Below are positions 15,227 through 21,627 of a stretch of 36,283 bases of DNA, piece by piece. The translations under genes were made by a program, and so were the position numbers. Numbering within the stretch: position 1 is the first letter of the stretch; the number at the start of each line of letters is the position of its first letter. The notes beneath the pieces are model-generated. The model did no database searches and had not been told where the DNA came from. It worked only from the letters and a program-made list of their open reading frames with translations. This stretch comes from Polyangium sp. 6x1 (GTDB taxonomy: Bacteria; Myxococcota_A; Polyangia; Polyangiales; Polyangiaceae). Where the stretch lies: contig NZ_JARZHH010000093.1 of assembly GCF_029946515.1 (NCBI RefSeq), positions 1-36,283 on the forward strand. Direction: 5' to 3'.

Positions 15227-16426
15227 GTGCCCCCGTTCCTGGAGCGTTACCTCGATCCGGCGCCCATTCGAGCGCGCGGCGCCTACAAGGTCGTCTCCGC
15301 GAGGCGCGCGGACGACCGTACGCCGTGCACGGTCGTGCTCCCCGGGCCGGCCGCGAATACGAGGCAAATCGCCGAGGCGTTCGCCTGCGTGGAGCGGACG
15401 CACGCGCAGCTCGATCATCCGCGGATCCCGAAGGTCACGTTTCGTGGCGAGGCGCAAGGCACGCCGTTCCTGGAGCTCGATTGCGACGCCGTCGTCGACG
15501 GGCACGAAATGCTCTGCGCGATGGCCGACTCGGAGCAGAAAATCGCTTATGGCGCGGCCGACGGGTTCATCGTGGGGCTGCGCATGGCGCTGCAGGCGGC
15601 GCACGCCGAGCGGGATCCGCACACAGGGGCGCCGATCTGCCTCGGCCGCATTTCCCTCGGCAATGTGCTGTTCAACGCCCGCGGCCAGTTCTACCTCGTG
15701 GGGTTCGGCAGGAATTTCCCCGTGGAGAAGGACGACGGGACCTGCGACGGCTCCCTCACGTCGTACCAGGCGCCGGAGCTCGCGATGCAGGGGAGCCCCT
15801 CGCCGATGGGCGATTACGTGGCGCTCGTGCTCTTCATGCGCTCGCTGATGCCATACGTGGAGATCTCGGACGCCGTGGGGCGCATCGTGCGGGGCGAGCT
15901 CCAGCCGTCGGACGCCGAGCTCGTCGATTGTTTGCGCTGGGTGGAGCAACGCGTGCTGGGCGAGCTGCCGGCGCTGCGGGCGAGCATGGAGGAGGCCATC
16001 GAGGTGGCCGACCGCATCCGCGCCTGCGCGGGCGCGAAGCCGGAGCCGGAGGCGTTCGAGGCGCACGTGGCCGCGCTGCTCGCGCGCGCGGCGGGACGAT
16101 CCGGCCCGGAGCCGACGCTCATGCTCGGAAAGGACGCGGCATGGGTGGCGGGATCGGACGGAGAGCGGCGAAGGCTCGGCCGGGCGCAGCGACGCATTTT
16201 GCTCGCGCTCGTCGAGCGGCAAAAGGCGGGGTCGAGCGAGCCGCTCACGATGTGGGAGCTGCTCGAAGCGGGGTGGCCCGGCGAGCGGCCGAGCTTCGAG
16301 GTGGGCGCGAACCGGGTCTACGTGGCGCTCACGCGGCTGCGGCATTTCGGGCTGCGCGAGGTGATCGAGCGATTCGAGGACGGCTATCGCCTGGCGCCGA
16401 ACGCCGTGGTGCGCGTCGTCGATTGA
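15227..16426 (+). CDS. Pseudokinase fused to a winged-helix DNA-binding domain
   Basis: 399 residues from GTG at 15227 (GTG at 15212 also possible; no clear ribosome site for either). Residues about 10-290 follow the protein kinase fold but the key residues are gone. The strand after the glycine-loop region reads TPCTVVLPG without the ATP Lys. The catalytic loop reads LGRISLGNVLF where H-R-D...N is expected, so only the Asn is kept. The metal loop reads YLVGFGRNF, with Gly for the Asp of D-F-G. LTSYQAPELAMQG matches the activation-segment end (APE kept). Residues about 300-399 look like an OmpR/PhoB-type winged helix: LGRAQRRILLALV, LTMWELLEAGWPG, GANRVYVALTRLRHFGLREVI, DGYRLAP. This suggests a transcription regulator with a sensory pseudokinase. 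It diverges from the Cys-rich gene at 15114 and may control it. Confidence 0.8.
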   Translation: MPPFLERYLDPAPIRARGAYKVVSARRADDRTPCTVVLPGPAANTRQIAEAFACVERTHAQLDHPRIPKVTFRGEAQGTPFLELDCDAVVDGHEMLCAMADSEQKIAYGAADGFIVGLRMALQAAHAERDPHTGAPICLGRISLGNVLFNARGQFYLVGFGRNFPVEKDDGTCDGSLTSYQAPELAMQGSPSPMGDYVALVLFMRSLMPYVEISDAVGRIVRGELQPSDAELVDCLRWVEQRVLGELPALRASMEEAIEVADRIRACAGAKPEPEAFEAHVAALLARAAGRSGPEPTLMLGKDAAWVAGSDGERRRLGRAQRRILLALVERQKAGSSEPLTMWELLEAGWPGERPSFEVGANRVYVALTRLRHFGLREVIERFEDGYRLAPNAVVRVVD

Positions 16427-16433
16427 GGCGCCG

Positions 16434-16631
16434 TCAAGGCGCGGGCTCTTTCACCGGCTCGGGATCGAGCGTCTCGATGGGATCGGTCGTGCCCGTCCCC
16501 GGATTCGTGGCGGACGCCGGCGGGCATTTGGGGGGCGTGTCGCCGCCTGCGCCGCTCCATCCGCACGATTTGCACCTCACCCAGCCGACCGAGCCGAAAG
16601 GTCCTTTGATTGCTTCCAAGCTATGAGCCAT
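16434..16631 (-). CDS. Small zinc-ribbon-like protein
   Basis: 65 residues, ATG at 16631 with AAGGAG about 8 bases upstream, which decides this start over longer versions. It has C20 and C23 in VRCKSCGW and a third Cys at C36 in PKCPP, then a Pro/Thr/Glu-rich acidic tail. The pattern suggests a metal-binding knuckle, with one ligand fewer than a full zinc ribbon. It converges with the pseudokinase gene, 7 bases apart. Function unknown. Confidence 0.6.
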   Translation of the reverse strand: MAHSLEAIKGPFGSVGWVRCKSCGWSGAGGDTPPKCPPASATNPGTGTTDPIETLDPEPVKEPAP

Positions 16632-16804
16632 GGGCGTTCTCCTTCGAGGTCCGATGACCTCTCGAAGGATCGATATCACCCGGCGGCTCGGTGGTGTTCT
16701 TACAGGACCTTTCAATCGGGAGCGATCCGGCAGGAGGGCCCAGCGAGCCGCACGGGCAGAGGCGGGATGTGCGGCTCGCCGAGCCGGGCCTTTGGGGATG
16801 ACGT

Positions 16805-17308
16805 CTAGCCCTGCATCGTCTCTGCGTCCTCGGCCTCCGCTGCCTTTGCGCTCTTCGACCGCGTCTTGACCCCTTTCATCGCGATCGCCGATCGATACTT
16901 GCGCGTCGTTTCGTACTTCGCGAGGAGGCTCTTGTCCCCCGTCGCCTTGGCGCGGCGCTCGATCGAATCCGCGAACGCGTTCACCAGCCGTTGCCTCTTG
17001 TCGTCCTCGAGCGCCCGCGTCTCCTCCATCATCTCGACGAGTTTCTTCAGGGCGGGCAGGCGCGCGTCGATCATCGCGATGCGCTGGTTCGACTCCTGCA
17101 ACGAATCGATATCGGTCTTCGTGATGCCGGCCCTGTCACCGAGGGCGGCCTGGTTCGTGAGGATCTCGGTGACGACCTCCGGGAAACCTTCCTGTTCTGC
17201 GCGCATACCCAGGCGCGCGCGCTCCGGAAGGTCGACGAGGAAGGGCGCGAACGCGGTGCAATCGTGAACGAGCGTGTCGAGCGCGACGGGGTCCACGGAA
17301 TTCGACAT
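16805..17308 (-). CDS. Hypothetical helical protein
   Basis: 167 residues, ATG at 17308 preceded by GGAGGAG, which decides the start; the frame is open for 160 codons further upstream but that part is the 21-bp repeat region. The sequence is mostly alpha-helical and charged: an early conserved-looking part (LVHDCTAFAPFLVDLPERARLG), a middle helix pair around ITKTDIDSLQESNQRIAMID, and a Lys-rich end (RKYRSAIAMKGVKTRSKS) followed by an Ala/Glu tail. No signal peptide or membrane segment. I do not recognise the family. Confidence 0.75.
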   Translation of the reverse strand: MSNSVDPVALDTLVHDCTAFAPFLVDLPERARLGMRAEQEGFPEVVTEILTNQAALGDRAGITKTDIDSLQESNQRIAMIDARLPALKKLVEMMEETRALEDDKRQRLVNAFADSIERRAKATGDKSLLAKYETTRKYRSAIAMKGVKTRSKSAKAAEAEDAETMQG

Positions 17309-17386
17309 GGCGGGATCTCCTCCCCAAAGCGGGGGGAATGGGTGCATTGCATCTCCACGCGTAACGACGCGAGGAGGGTGTGGAGG

Positions 17387-17686
17387 ATGCGCACGGTGGA
17401 TTTGTACGCAAGGGTTGGAATCTTGCTGGCGTGGACGGGGATCCCGCGCGCGGGTGGAGGGACCCTGCGAGCACGGGTCGGGACCCTGCGGGCGAGGGTC
17501 GGGACCATGGGGGCATGGGTTGAAACCACGCGAGCATGGTTTGAAACCACGCGGGCGAGGTTCGAGACGCTGCGGGCATGGGTTGAAACCATGGGGGCGT
17601 GGTTTGAAACCACGCGGGCGAGGTTCGAGACGCTGCGGGCATGGGTTGAAACCACGCGGGCGAGGTTCGAGACGCTGCGGGCATAG
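17387..17686 (+). CDS. Possible heptad-repeat ORF over a minisatellite
   Basis: A 99-residue plus-strand ORF with ATG at 17387 and AGGAGG 9 bases upstream. From about residue 26 it reads as heptads (GTLRARV, then FETTRAR, FETLRAW, VETMGAW), a pattern that could form a coiled coil. It stops at a TAG at 17684-17686 that is one base away from the TGG found at the same place in sister repeat units; without it the heptads run on. The opposite strand also reads as heptads (VSNLARV, VSTHARS), so coding on this strand is uncertain. Confidence 0.3.
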   Translation: MRTVDLYARVGILLAWTGIPRAGGGTLRARVGTLRARVGTMGAWVETTRAWFETTRARFETLRAWVETMGAWFETTRARFETLRAWVETTRARFETLRA

Positions 17687-17733
17687 GTTGAAACCACGCG
17701 GGCGAGGTTCGAGACCTCGCGGGCGACGGCGGC
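17461..17733. repeat. 21-bp minisatellite with 42-bp higher-order units
   Basis: Twelve clear 21-base units (17461-17712) plus a degenerate one. Typical forms alternate: aaccacgcgggcgaggttcg and gacgctgcgggcatgggttg, each plus one a. The pair forms a 42-base unit at 17545, 17608 and 17650. Since 21 bases make seven codons, every frame yields heptads on both strands. No spacers, so this is not a CRISPR array. Confidence 0.9.
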
Positions 17734-17883
17734 GACGTCGCGGGCAAGGTCCTCCACCTCGTTCGCGACGTTTCTGATCTCGTCCGCGTGGTCCCACGGC
17801 CTGCCGCCCCGGTCATCGACATGACACCGAGCGGACCCATGTAGTCCTGCGTGCCCGGCGGACGCTGCCGGGGAGGGGGAGCC

Positions 17884-18378
17884 ATGGTTCGATCTGGCAA
17901 GCGCTGGTGTGCGTGGATGGTCGCCGCCGTCTGTGCAGCGGTCCCTGCGGTTGTGCAGGCTGCACCGGAGGACGTCGAGGAGGAGAGAGGAGAGGTCGCG
18001 GAGGCGGAGCGTGCGTTCGTGGGGGTTGGCGGATTCTCGCCAGCGCTGTTCCAATTCTTCACGACCGTGCCCGATGACGGGAGAGACCCAGCAGGCGGAT
18101 GGCAGGCAGCGGCTACCGTGCTGAACTTCGTGGATGGGCGGCATTTCTTCCCTCAGGTCTGGTCCTGCCAGGTGTTCGTCGAGGTTCCGATCCGGCACTC
18201 GATGGTCGGGGTCATCACCCCGCAACATGCAGCACTACGGACCGCCGCAGCCGCGACCAACGCGTCTCGGGTGGTGATGCATAGGCGGCCGCAGTGGGTG
18301 CGAGCGCTCTTTTGCATGGAATTCGCGACGGAACTGCAGACGCAGTTAGGGCTCGGAGCTAAAGTTCGCGCACAATGA
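17884..18378 (+). CDS. Small secreted protein, family member 1
   Basis: 164 residues, ATG at 17884 after a strong GGGGAGGGGGAG. It has a Sec signal peptide (MVRSGKRW, hydrophobic core, VVQAAPE). After an acidic stretch, the mature part has GGWQAAATVLNF, WSCQVFVEVPIRH and VVMHRRPQWVRALFC; two Cys could form a disulfide. About half its residues match the second copy at 19307. The stop overlaps the next start as ATGA, so the two genes are translated together. Family not recognised; the exported protein may act outside the cell or in the periplasm. Confidence 0.8.
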   Translation: MVRSGKRWCAWMVAAVCAAVPAVVQAAPEDVEEERGEVAEAERAFVGVGGFSPALFQFFTTVPDDGRDPAGGWQAAATVLNFVDGRHFFPQVWSCQVFVEVPIRHSMVGVITPQHAALRTAAAATNASRVVMHRRPQWVRALFCMEFATELQTQLGLGAKVRAQ

Positions 18379-19022
18379 GGCACTCGCCCGCGGAGTTGAT
18401 CGCGCTCGCTCGCCAGTACTATCCCGGAATCGGCGTCACGCCCTCGACGCCGGAGTACAGGCAGACCGCAGAATATCGGCGGATCGTCGAACGGCGTAGA
18501 CAAGCCATCACGACCGCAGACTACGAGGTCTGGCGCGGCCTGCTCCGCCGCCTGCGGGATCGGTTCCCGGAGTGCGACGTGGAGAACGCGTTCCCGCATT
18601 TTTGGGCGGCCGGACCCGTCGGGGCTCATGTGGGGGGCATCCGTCTCCCCACGCTCGCCCGGGACGTTGGTTTTCACTCGCTCGCCTTCGGGGTGAGCTT
18701 TCTGGTGCCCTACTACGTCCTTCATAGCTATCGCTATCTCTTTTGCGACGAGCCAGACGGCCACGGCAATCTCTTCCCACCGGCGGAGCGGCGCATCGAG
18801 CTCACACCCGAGGAGCAACCCTATGCCGACGGCATCGCGCGGGAGATCGAAGTTGCATTTCCCGGGTACGAGTTGATGCCGCCGGAACTCGGCTACGTCG
18901 TCGTTCCATACGTCCAACACCCTCTACGCTGTGCGGGTGAGGCCACGATCTACGATTGCCTGATCGACGACCTTACGATCCCGCCGAAAACCCCGCCGGA
19001 GCCTACCCAATCGCACCGGTGA
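18375..19022 (+). CDS. Hypothetical protein coupled to the secreted protein
   Basis: 215 residues, ATG at 18375 in an ATGA overlap with the preceding gene. The N-terminal half is helical (SPAELIALARQYYPG, then VWRGLLRRLRDRFP). A middle part reads RDVGFHSLAFGVSFLVPYYVLHSYRYLF, and the C-terminal part ELGYVVVPYVQHPLRCAGEATIYDCLIDD. No signal peptide. Cytosolic helical proteins coupled to a secreted partner are often chaperones or immunity proteins; that is only a guess here. It has no duplicate after the second secreted copy at 19307. Confidence 0.75.
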   Translation: MRHSPAELIALARQYYPGIGVTPSTPEYRQTAEYRRIVERRRQAITTADYEVWRGLLRRLRDRFPECDVENAFPHFWAAGPVGAHVGGIRLPTLARDVGFHSLAFGVSFLVPYYVLHSYRYLFCDEPDGHGNLFPPAERRIELTPEEQPYADGIAREIEVAFPGYELMPPELGYVVVPYVQHPLRCAGEATIYDCLIDDLTIPPKTPPEPTQSHR

Positions 19023-19306
19023 GCTGCACGCTGAGACCTCGTCCTCGCGCTGCTCCGTCGGCACCGGCGCCGCATCCGCCACCACCCCCGGCGCCGCGAT
19101 CACCTTGCGGATCGCCTTTCAATCGCGGGCGCGTGGGTCGGGCCGAAGTCGGTCCTTTCCATTTGTTCGACGTCACCCGGTGAGCCCTTGATCTCGCGGG
19201 CGCCGTCCATGTCCTCGTCTGCGACCGCCGATGGGGTCATCGACACGCCGCCGCGTGGACCCATGTAGCCCCGTGCCCGGCAGGCTCTGCCGGAAGGGAG
19301 GGAGAC
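19023..19306. other. Gap with a uvrC-like scrap and a duplicated leader
   Basis: 284 bases. Positions 19090-19116 match 25 of 27 bases of the 3' part of uvrC (27055-27081), in the same orientation. Positions 19236-19306 resemble the 72 bases before 17884. On the minus strand a short frame reads MTPSAVADEDMDGAREIKG, the counterpart of the start seen at 17823. No complete gene is visible. Confidence 0.5.
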
Positions 19307-19819
19307 ATGGTTCGAGCTGGCAAGCGCTGGTTTGCGTGGATGATCGCCGCCTTTTGTGCGGCGGTTCCTGCGATGGTGCAGGCGGCGCCGGAGGACGACG
19401 CGGAGGAGACGGAAGGGGTCGAGCGGGCAGAAAGCCCGTTCGTGTGGATTGGCGGCGTTTCGCCAGCGTCCTTCCCATTCATCACGATCGTCGCCGATGG
19501 CGGGACGGACCAAGCCGGCGGATGGCAAGCCGCCGGCGCCACGCTGAGCTTCGCGGATCGCCGGAGCATTTTCTTCTCGAATTCCTGGTCTTGCCAGGTG
19601 TTCGTCTGGATGCCGATCCGGCACGCGGTTCATGGGGCGATCACCCCGGAGAAGGCAGCTCAGGTGACCGCCGTCGCCGCGTCCGGCGCGTCCACGGTCG
19701 TGATGCATCGAAGGCCGCACTGGTACCGAGCGTCGTTCTGCGCCGACTTCGCGAGCGAGCTCGAAACGCAGCTCGACACGCAGATGAAGGGGCTCGGCGC
19801 CCAAGTATCGGCGCGGTGA
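19307..19819 (+). CDS. Small secreted protein, family member 2
   Basis: 170 residues, ATG at 19307 after GGGAGGGAG. The signal peptide (MVRAGKRW, hydrophobic core, MVQAAPE) is nearly the same as in copy 1. Shared blocks are GGWQAAGATLSF, WSCQVFVWMPIRH and VVMHRRPHWYRASFC, with both Cys kept. It arose by tandem duplication of the region that includes its leader hairpin. No partner gene follows. Function unknown. Confidence 0.8.
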   Translation: MVRAGKRWFAWMIAAFCAAVPAMVQAAPEDDAEETEGVERAESPFVWIGGVSPASFPFITIVADGGTDQAGGWQAAGATLSFADRRSIFFSNSWSCQVFVWMPIRHAVHGAITPEKAAQVTAVAASGASTVVMHRRPHWYRASFCADFASELETQLDTQMKGLGAQVSAR

Positions 19820-19963
19820 GCGCTCACCCGAAGCGTCGATCGAGGTCGATCGACGGTTTCATGTCCCCATCGAGCTCGCGGCATTCCTCGGGCGAGCCGT
19901 TTCGCTCCTCGGGAGCGTGATCCCTGTTGCAAATCTTCCTGCCAGTCGGATACGTTCGCCTTC

Positions 19964-21358
19964 ATGCATGGCTCTTCGGAAGGATCCGACGATCGGGGAT
20001 CGCTGGAGGCGCTATCCCGGCGCATCGCCGCGCTGGAGGAGCAGGTCGCCGCGCAGGAGCGGATCATCGAGGGCCTGCGCGTCAAGGAGGCGCTCCTCGC
20101 GCGCACGGAGGACGAGCATCGTCTCATGCGCGCCGCCCTCGATTGCTGCACGGATTTCGTGGGCATTGCCTCGCTCGACGGGAAGGGCCTCCATGTCAAT
20201 ACGGCCGGCCGCAGGCTCGTGGGGCTCGCGAGCGCCGACGAGGTGCAGAGCACCGTGAACGCCGATTACGTGATGCCGGAGGACGTCTCCCGGCTGGAGA
20301 AGGAAATCGTTCCGATCGTCGTGACCGAGGGCCGCTGGGAGGGAGAGCTCCGGTGCCGGCACATGCCCACGGGCGAGCCCATCGTCGTCGCTTACAGCGG
20401 ATATCTCGTCCGGCATCCCGAGACGGGGGCGCCGCTCGGCCTCGCCACGGTCATGCGCGACCTGCGGGCAGAACAAGGGGAGGCCGAGGAGCGGCAGCGG
20501 CTCCTCGAGCAGCAATCGGCGGCCGCCGCGGCGCTGCGCCACGAGCAGGCGCGCATGTCGAGCCTCGACGAGGAGCGCCAGCAGATGATCGCCGCCGTGG
20601 AAGCCTGCGCGGATTTCATCGGCATCTGCACGCTGGACGGCCGCACGATCTATTGCAATGCGGCCGGCCGCAGGCTGATCGGATATGACGTCGACGCGGA
20701 CATGCGGGGCTTCGAGGTCATCCAGGCGTTCACGCCGGCGGGCGGCCGCCATTTCCTCGAGCACATCGTACCGGCCATCCGGGCGACGGGGCGCTGGGAG
20801 GGGGAGCTCGAGTTCAAGCACCTCCAGACGGGCGAGCCTTTCCCCACGCAATACAACGCATTCCTCATCCGGGATCAGCACACAGGGCAGCCCATCTGCA
20901 TCGGTGCGGTGACGCGCGATTTACGGGCGGCGAGGCGGGCCGAGCAGGAACGGCGGCGGCTGCTCGACGAGATCATCCGGGCGCAGGCGTCCATGCTGGC
21001 GGAGCTCTCGACGCCCCTCATCCCCATCAGCGACCGCGTGGTCGTGATGCCGCTCATCGGCACGGTGGACGAGGCGCGCGCCGAGCAAGTGCTCGAGAGC
21101 CTGCTCTCGGGCGTGACGGCGCGGAACGCGAAGGTGGCCATCCTCGATATCACCGGCGTCGCGACGGTCGACGTCGCGGTGGCCGAGGCGCTCCTGCACG
21201 CCGCGAAGGCGGTGCGGCTGCTCGGCGCCGAGGTGGTGCTCACGGGGATTCGCGCCGAGGTGGCCCAGGCGCTCATCGAGATTGGCGTGGATCTCGGCAA
21301 CATCGTCACGCGCAGCACGGTCCAGAGCGGGATCGCGTTCGCCATGCGTCGCGCCTAG
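19964..21358 (+). CDS. RsbR-like soluble sensor: coiled coil, two PAS domains, STAS
   Basis: 464 residues. A coiled coil (about 15-45) precedes two related PAS-type domains (about 55-175, with CCTDFVGIASLDGKGLHVN, and 205-325, with ACADFIGICTLDGRTIYCN). A C-terminal STAS domain (about 345-455) is of the RsbR co-antagonist type, with LSTPLIPISDRVVVMPLIG, AILDITGVATVDVAVAEALL and VVLTGIRAEVAQAL. In RsbR/RsbS the residue after the V-D pair is the phosphorylated Thr or Ser; here it is Val, so that switch would be dead. No RsbS or RsbT gene is nearby. The two PAS domains probably sense a ligand or redox state. Its TAG stop lies inside the inverted repeat of a MITE-like element. Confidence 0.88.
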   Translation: MHGSSEGSDDRGSLEALSRRIAALEEQVAAQERIIEGLRVKEALLARTEDEHRLMRAALDCCTDFVGIASLDGKGLHVNTAGRRLVGLASADEVQSTVNADYVMPEDVSRLEKEIVPIVVTEGRWEGELRCRHMPTGEPIVVAYSGYLVRHPETGAPLGLATVMRDLRAEQGEAEERQRLLEQQSAAAAALRHEQARMSSLDEERQQMIAAVEACADFIGICTLDGRTIYCNAAGRRLIGYDVDADMRGFEVIQAFTPAGGRHFLEHIVPAIRATGRWEGELEFKHLQTGEPFPTQYNAFLIRDQHTGQPICIGAVTRDLRAARRAEQERRRLLDEIIRAQASMLAELSTPLIPISDRVVVMPLIGTVDEARAEQVLESLLSGVTARNAKVAILDITGVATVDVAVAEALLHAAKAVRLLGAEVVLTGIRAEVAQALIEIGVDLGNIVTRSTVQSGIAFAMRRA

Positions 21359-21481
21359 CAGGCTGTTGATAAACTTGCTGCGCACCCTGGATCGTCGGTT
21401 GTCGTCCTCGGAATACGCCTGTATTCCTGCGTCCTCCTCCCTAGCTCCAGGGCGCTCGCGGCGTTTCTCAACAGCCTGCTA
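21356..21481. mobile_element. MITE-like element, 126 bp
   Basis: Two 19-base ends form an inverted repeat with one mismatch: tagcaggctgttgataaac at 21356 and gtttctcaacagcctgcta at 21463. Inside is a second small palindrome, ggaatac-gcct-gtattcc (21410-21427). It has no coding capacity. The ends resemble widespread transposon-derived ends with the core caggctgttgaaaaac, as I recall. The left end supplies the stop codon of the upstream gene. No clear target-site duplication is visible. Confidence 0.65.
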
Positions 21482-21517
21482 GAACATCAATCGGTTCAAG
21501 AACCGATTGATGTTCTA
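21480..21517. terminator. Perfect 38-bp palindrome between convergent genes
   Basis: Arms of 18 bases (21480-21497 and 21500-21517) pair perfectly around aa. It is AT-richer than its surroundings and follows the MITE directly, sharing its last two bases. It can act as a bidirectional terminator for the convergent genes. There is only a short T-rich run (cttcttt) after it on the plus strand. Confidence 0.6.
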
Positions 21518-21535
21518 GGCTTCTTTCGTCCCGAG

Positions 21536-21558
21536 GGGGACGCCTCGCGTCCCCCTCT
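21536..21558. terminator. GC-rich hairpin between convergent genes
   Basis: A stem of at least 10 pairs, gagggggacg and cgtccccctc, with a cctcg loop. It lies about 70 bases after the stop of the minus-strand porin gene and after the palindrome for the plus strand. No U-tract, so its terminator role is moderate. Confidence 0.45.
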
Positions 21559-21586
21559 CGGCCAGGCGAAGCCCGGCCGATTCACC

Positions 21587-21621
21587 CCCCGAGGCGAGCT
21601 CGCTGCGCGATCTCGTAGAGC
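21587..21621. repeat. Dispersed 35-bp repeat, copy 1
   Basis: Matches 26891-26925 at 33 of 35 bases (core ccccgaggcgagctcgct). Both copies sit just downstream of a minus-strand gene end, next to hairpins. Confidence 0.75.
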
Positions 21622-21627
21622 GCCCTC

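Larger units (their letters stand above)
17309..17883. other. Intergenic region holding the minisatellite and a decayed minus-strand coiled-coil frame
   Basis: Besides the repeat, the minus strand between about 17800 and 17690 reads DEIRNVANEVEDLARDVAA, a natural-looking coiled coil leading into the heptads. It has no good start in frame; the nearest ATG (17823, reading MSMTGAAGR) is in another frame, as if a frameshift had separated start and coil. I therefore treat it as a probable gene remnant. Confidence 0.45.

Noticed and set aside
17461-17733. CRISPR array
   Set aside because: Repeats are directly adjacent, degenerate and without unique spacers; they are a minisatellite.
14272-19819. 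A complete extracellular contractile injection system
   Set aside because: No sheath, tube, baseplate or AAA+ genes are present; only repeat-type resemblance in one protein.
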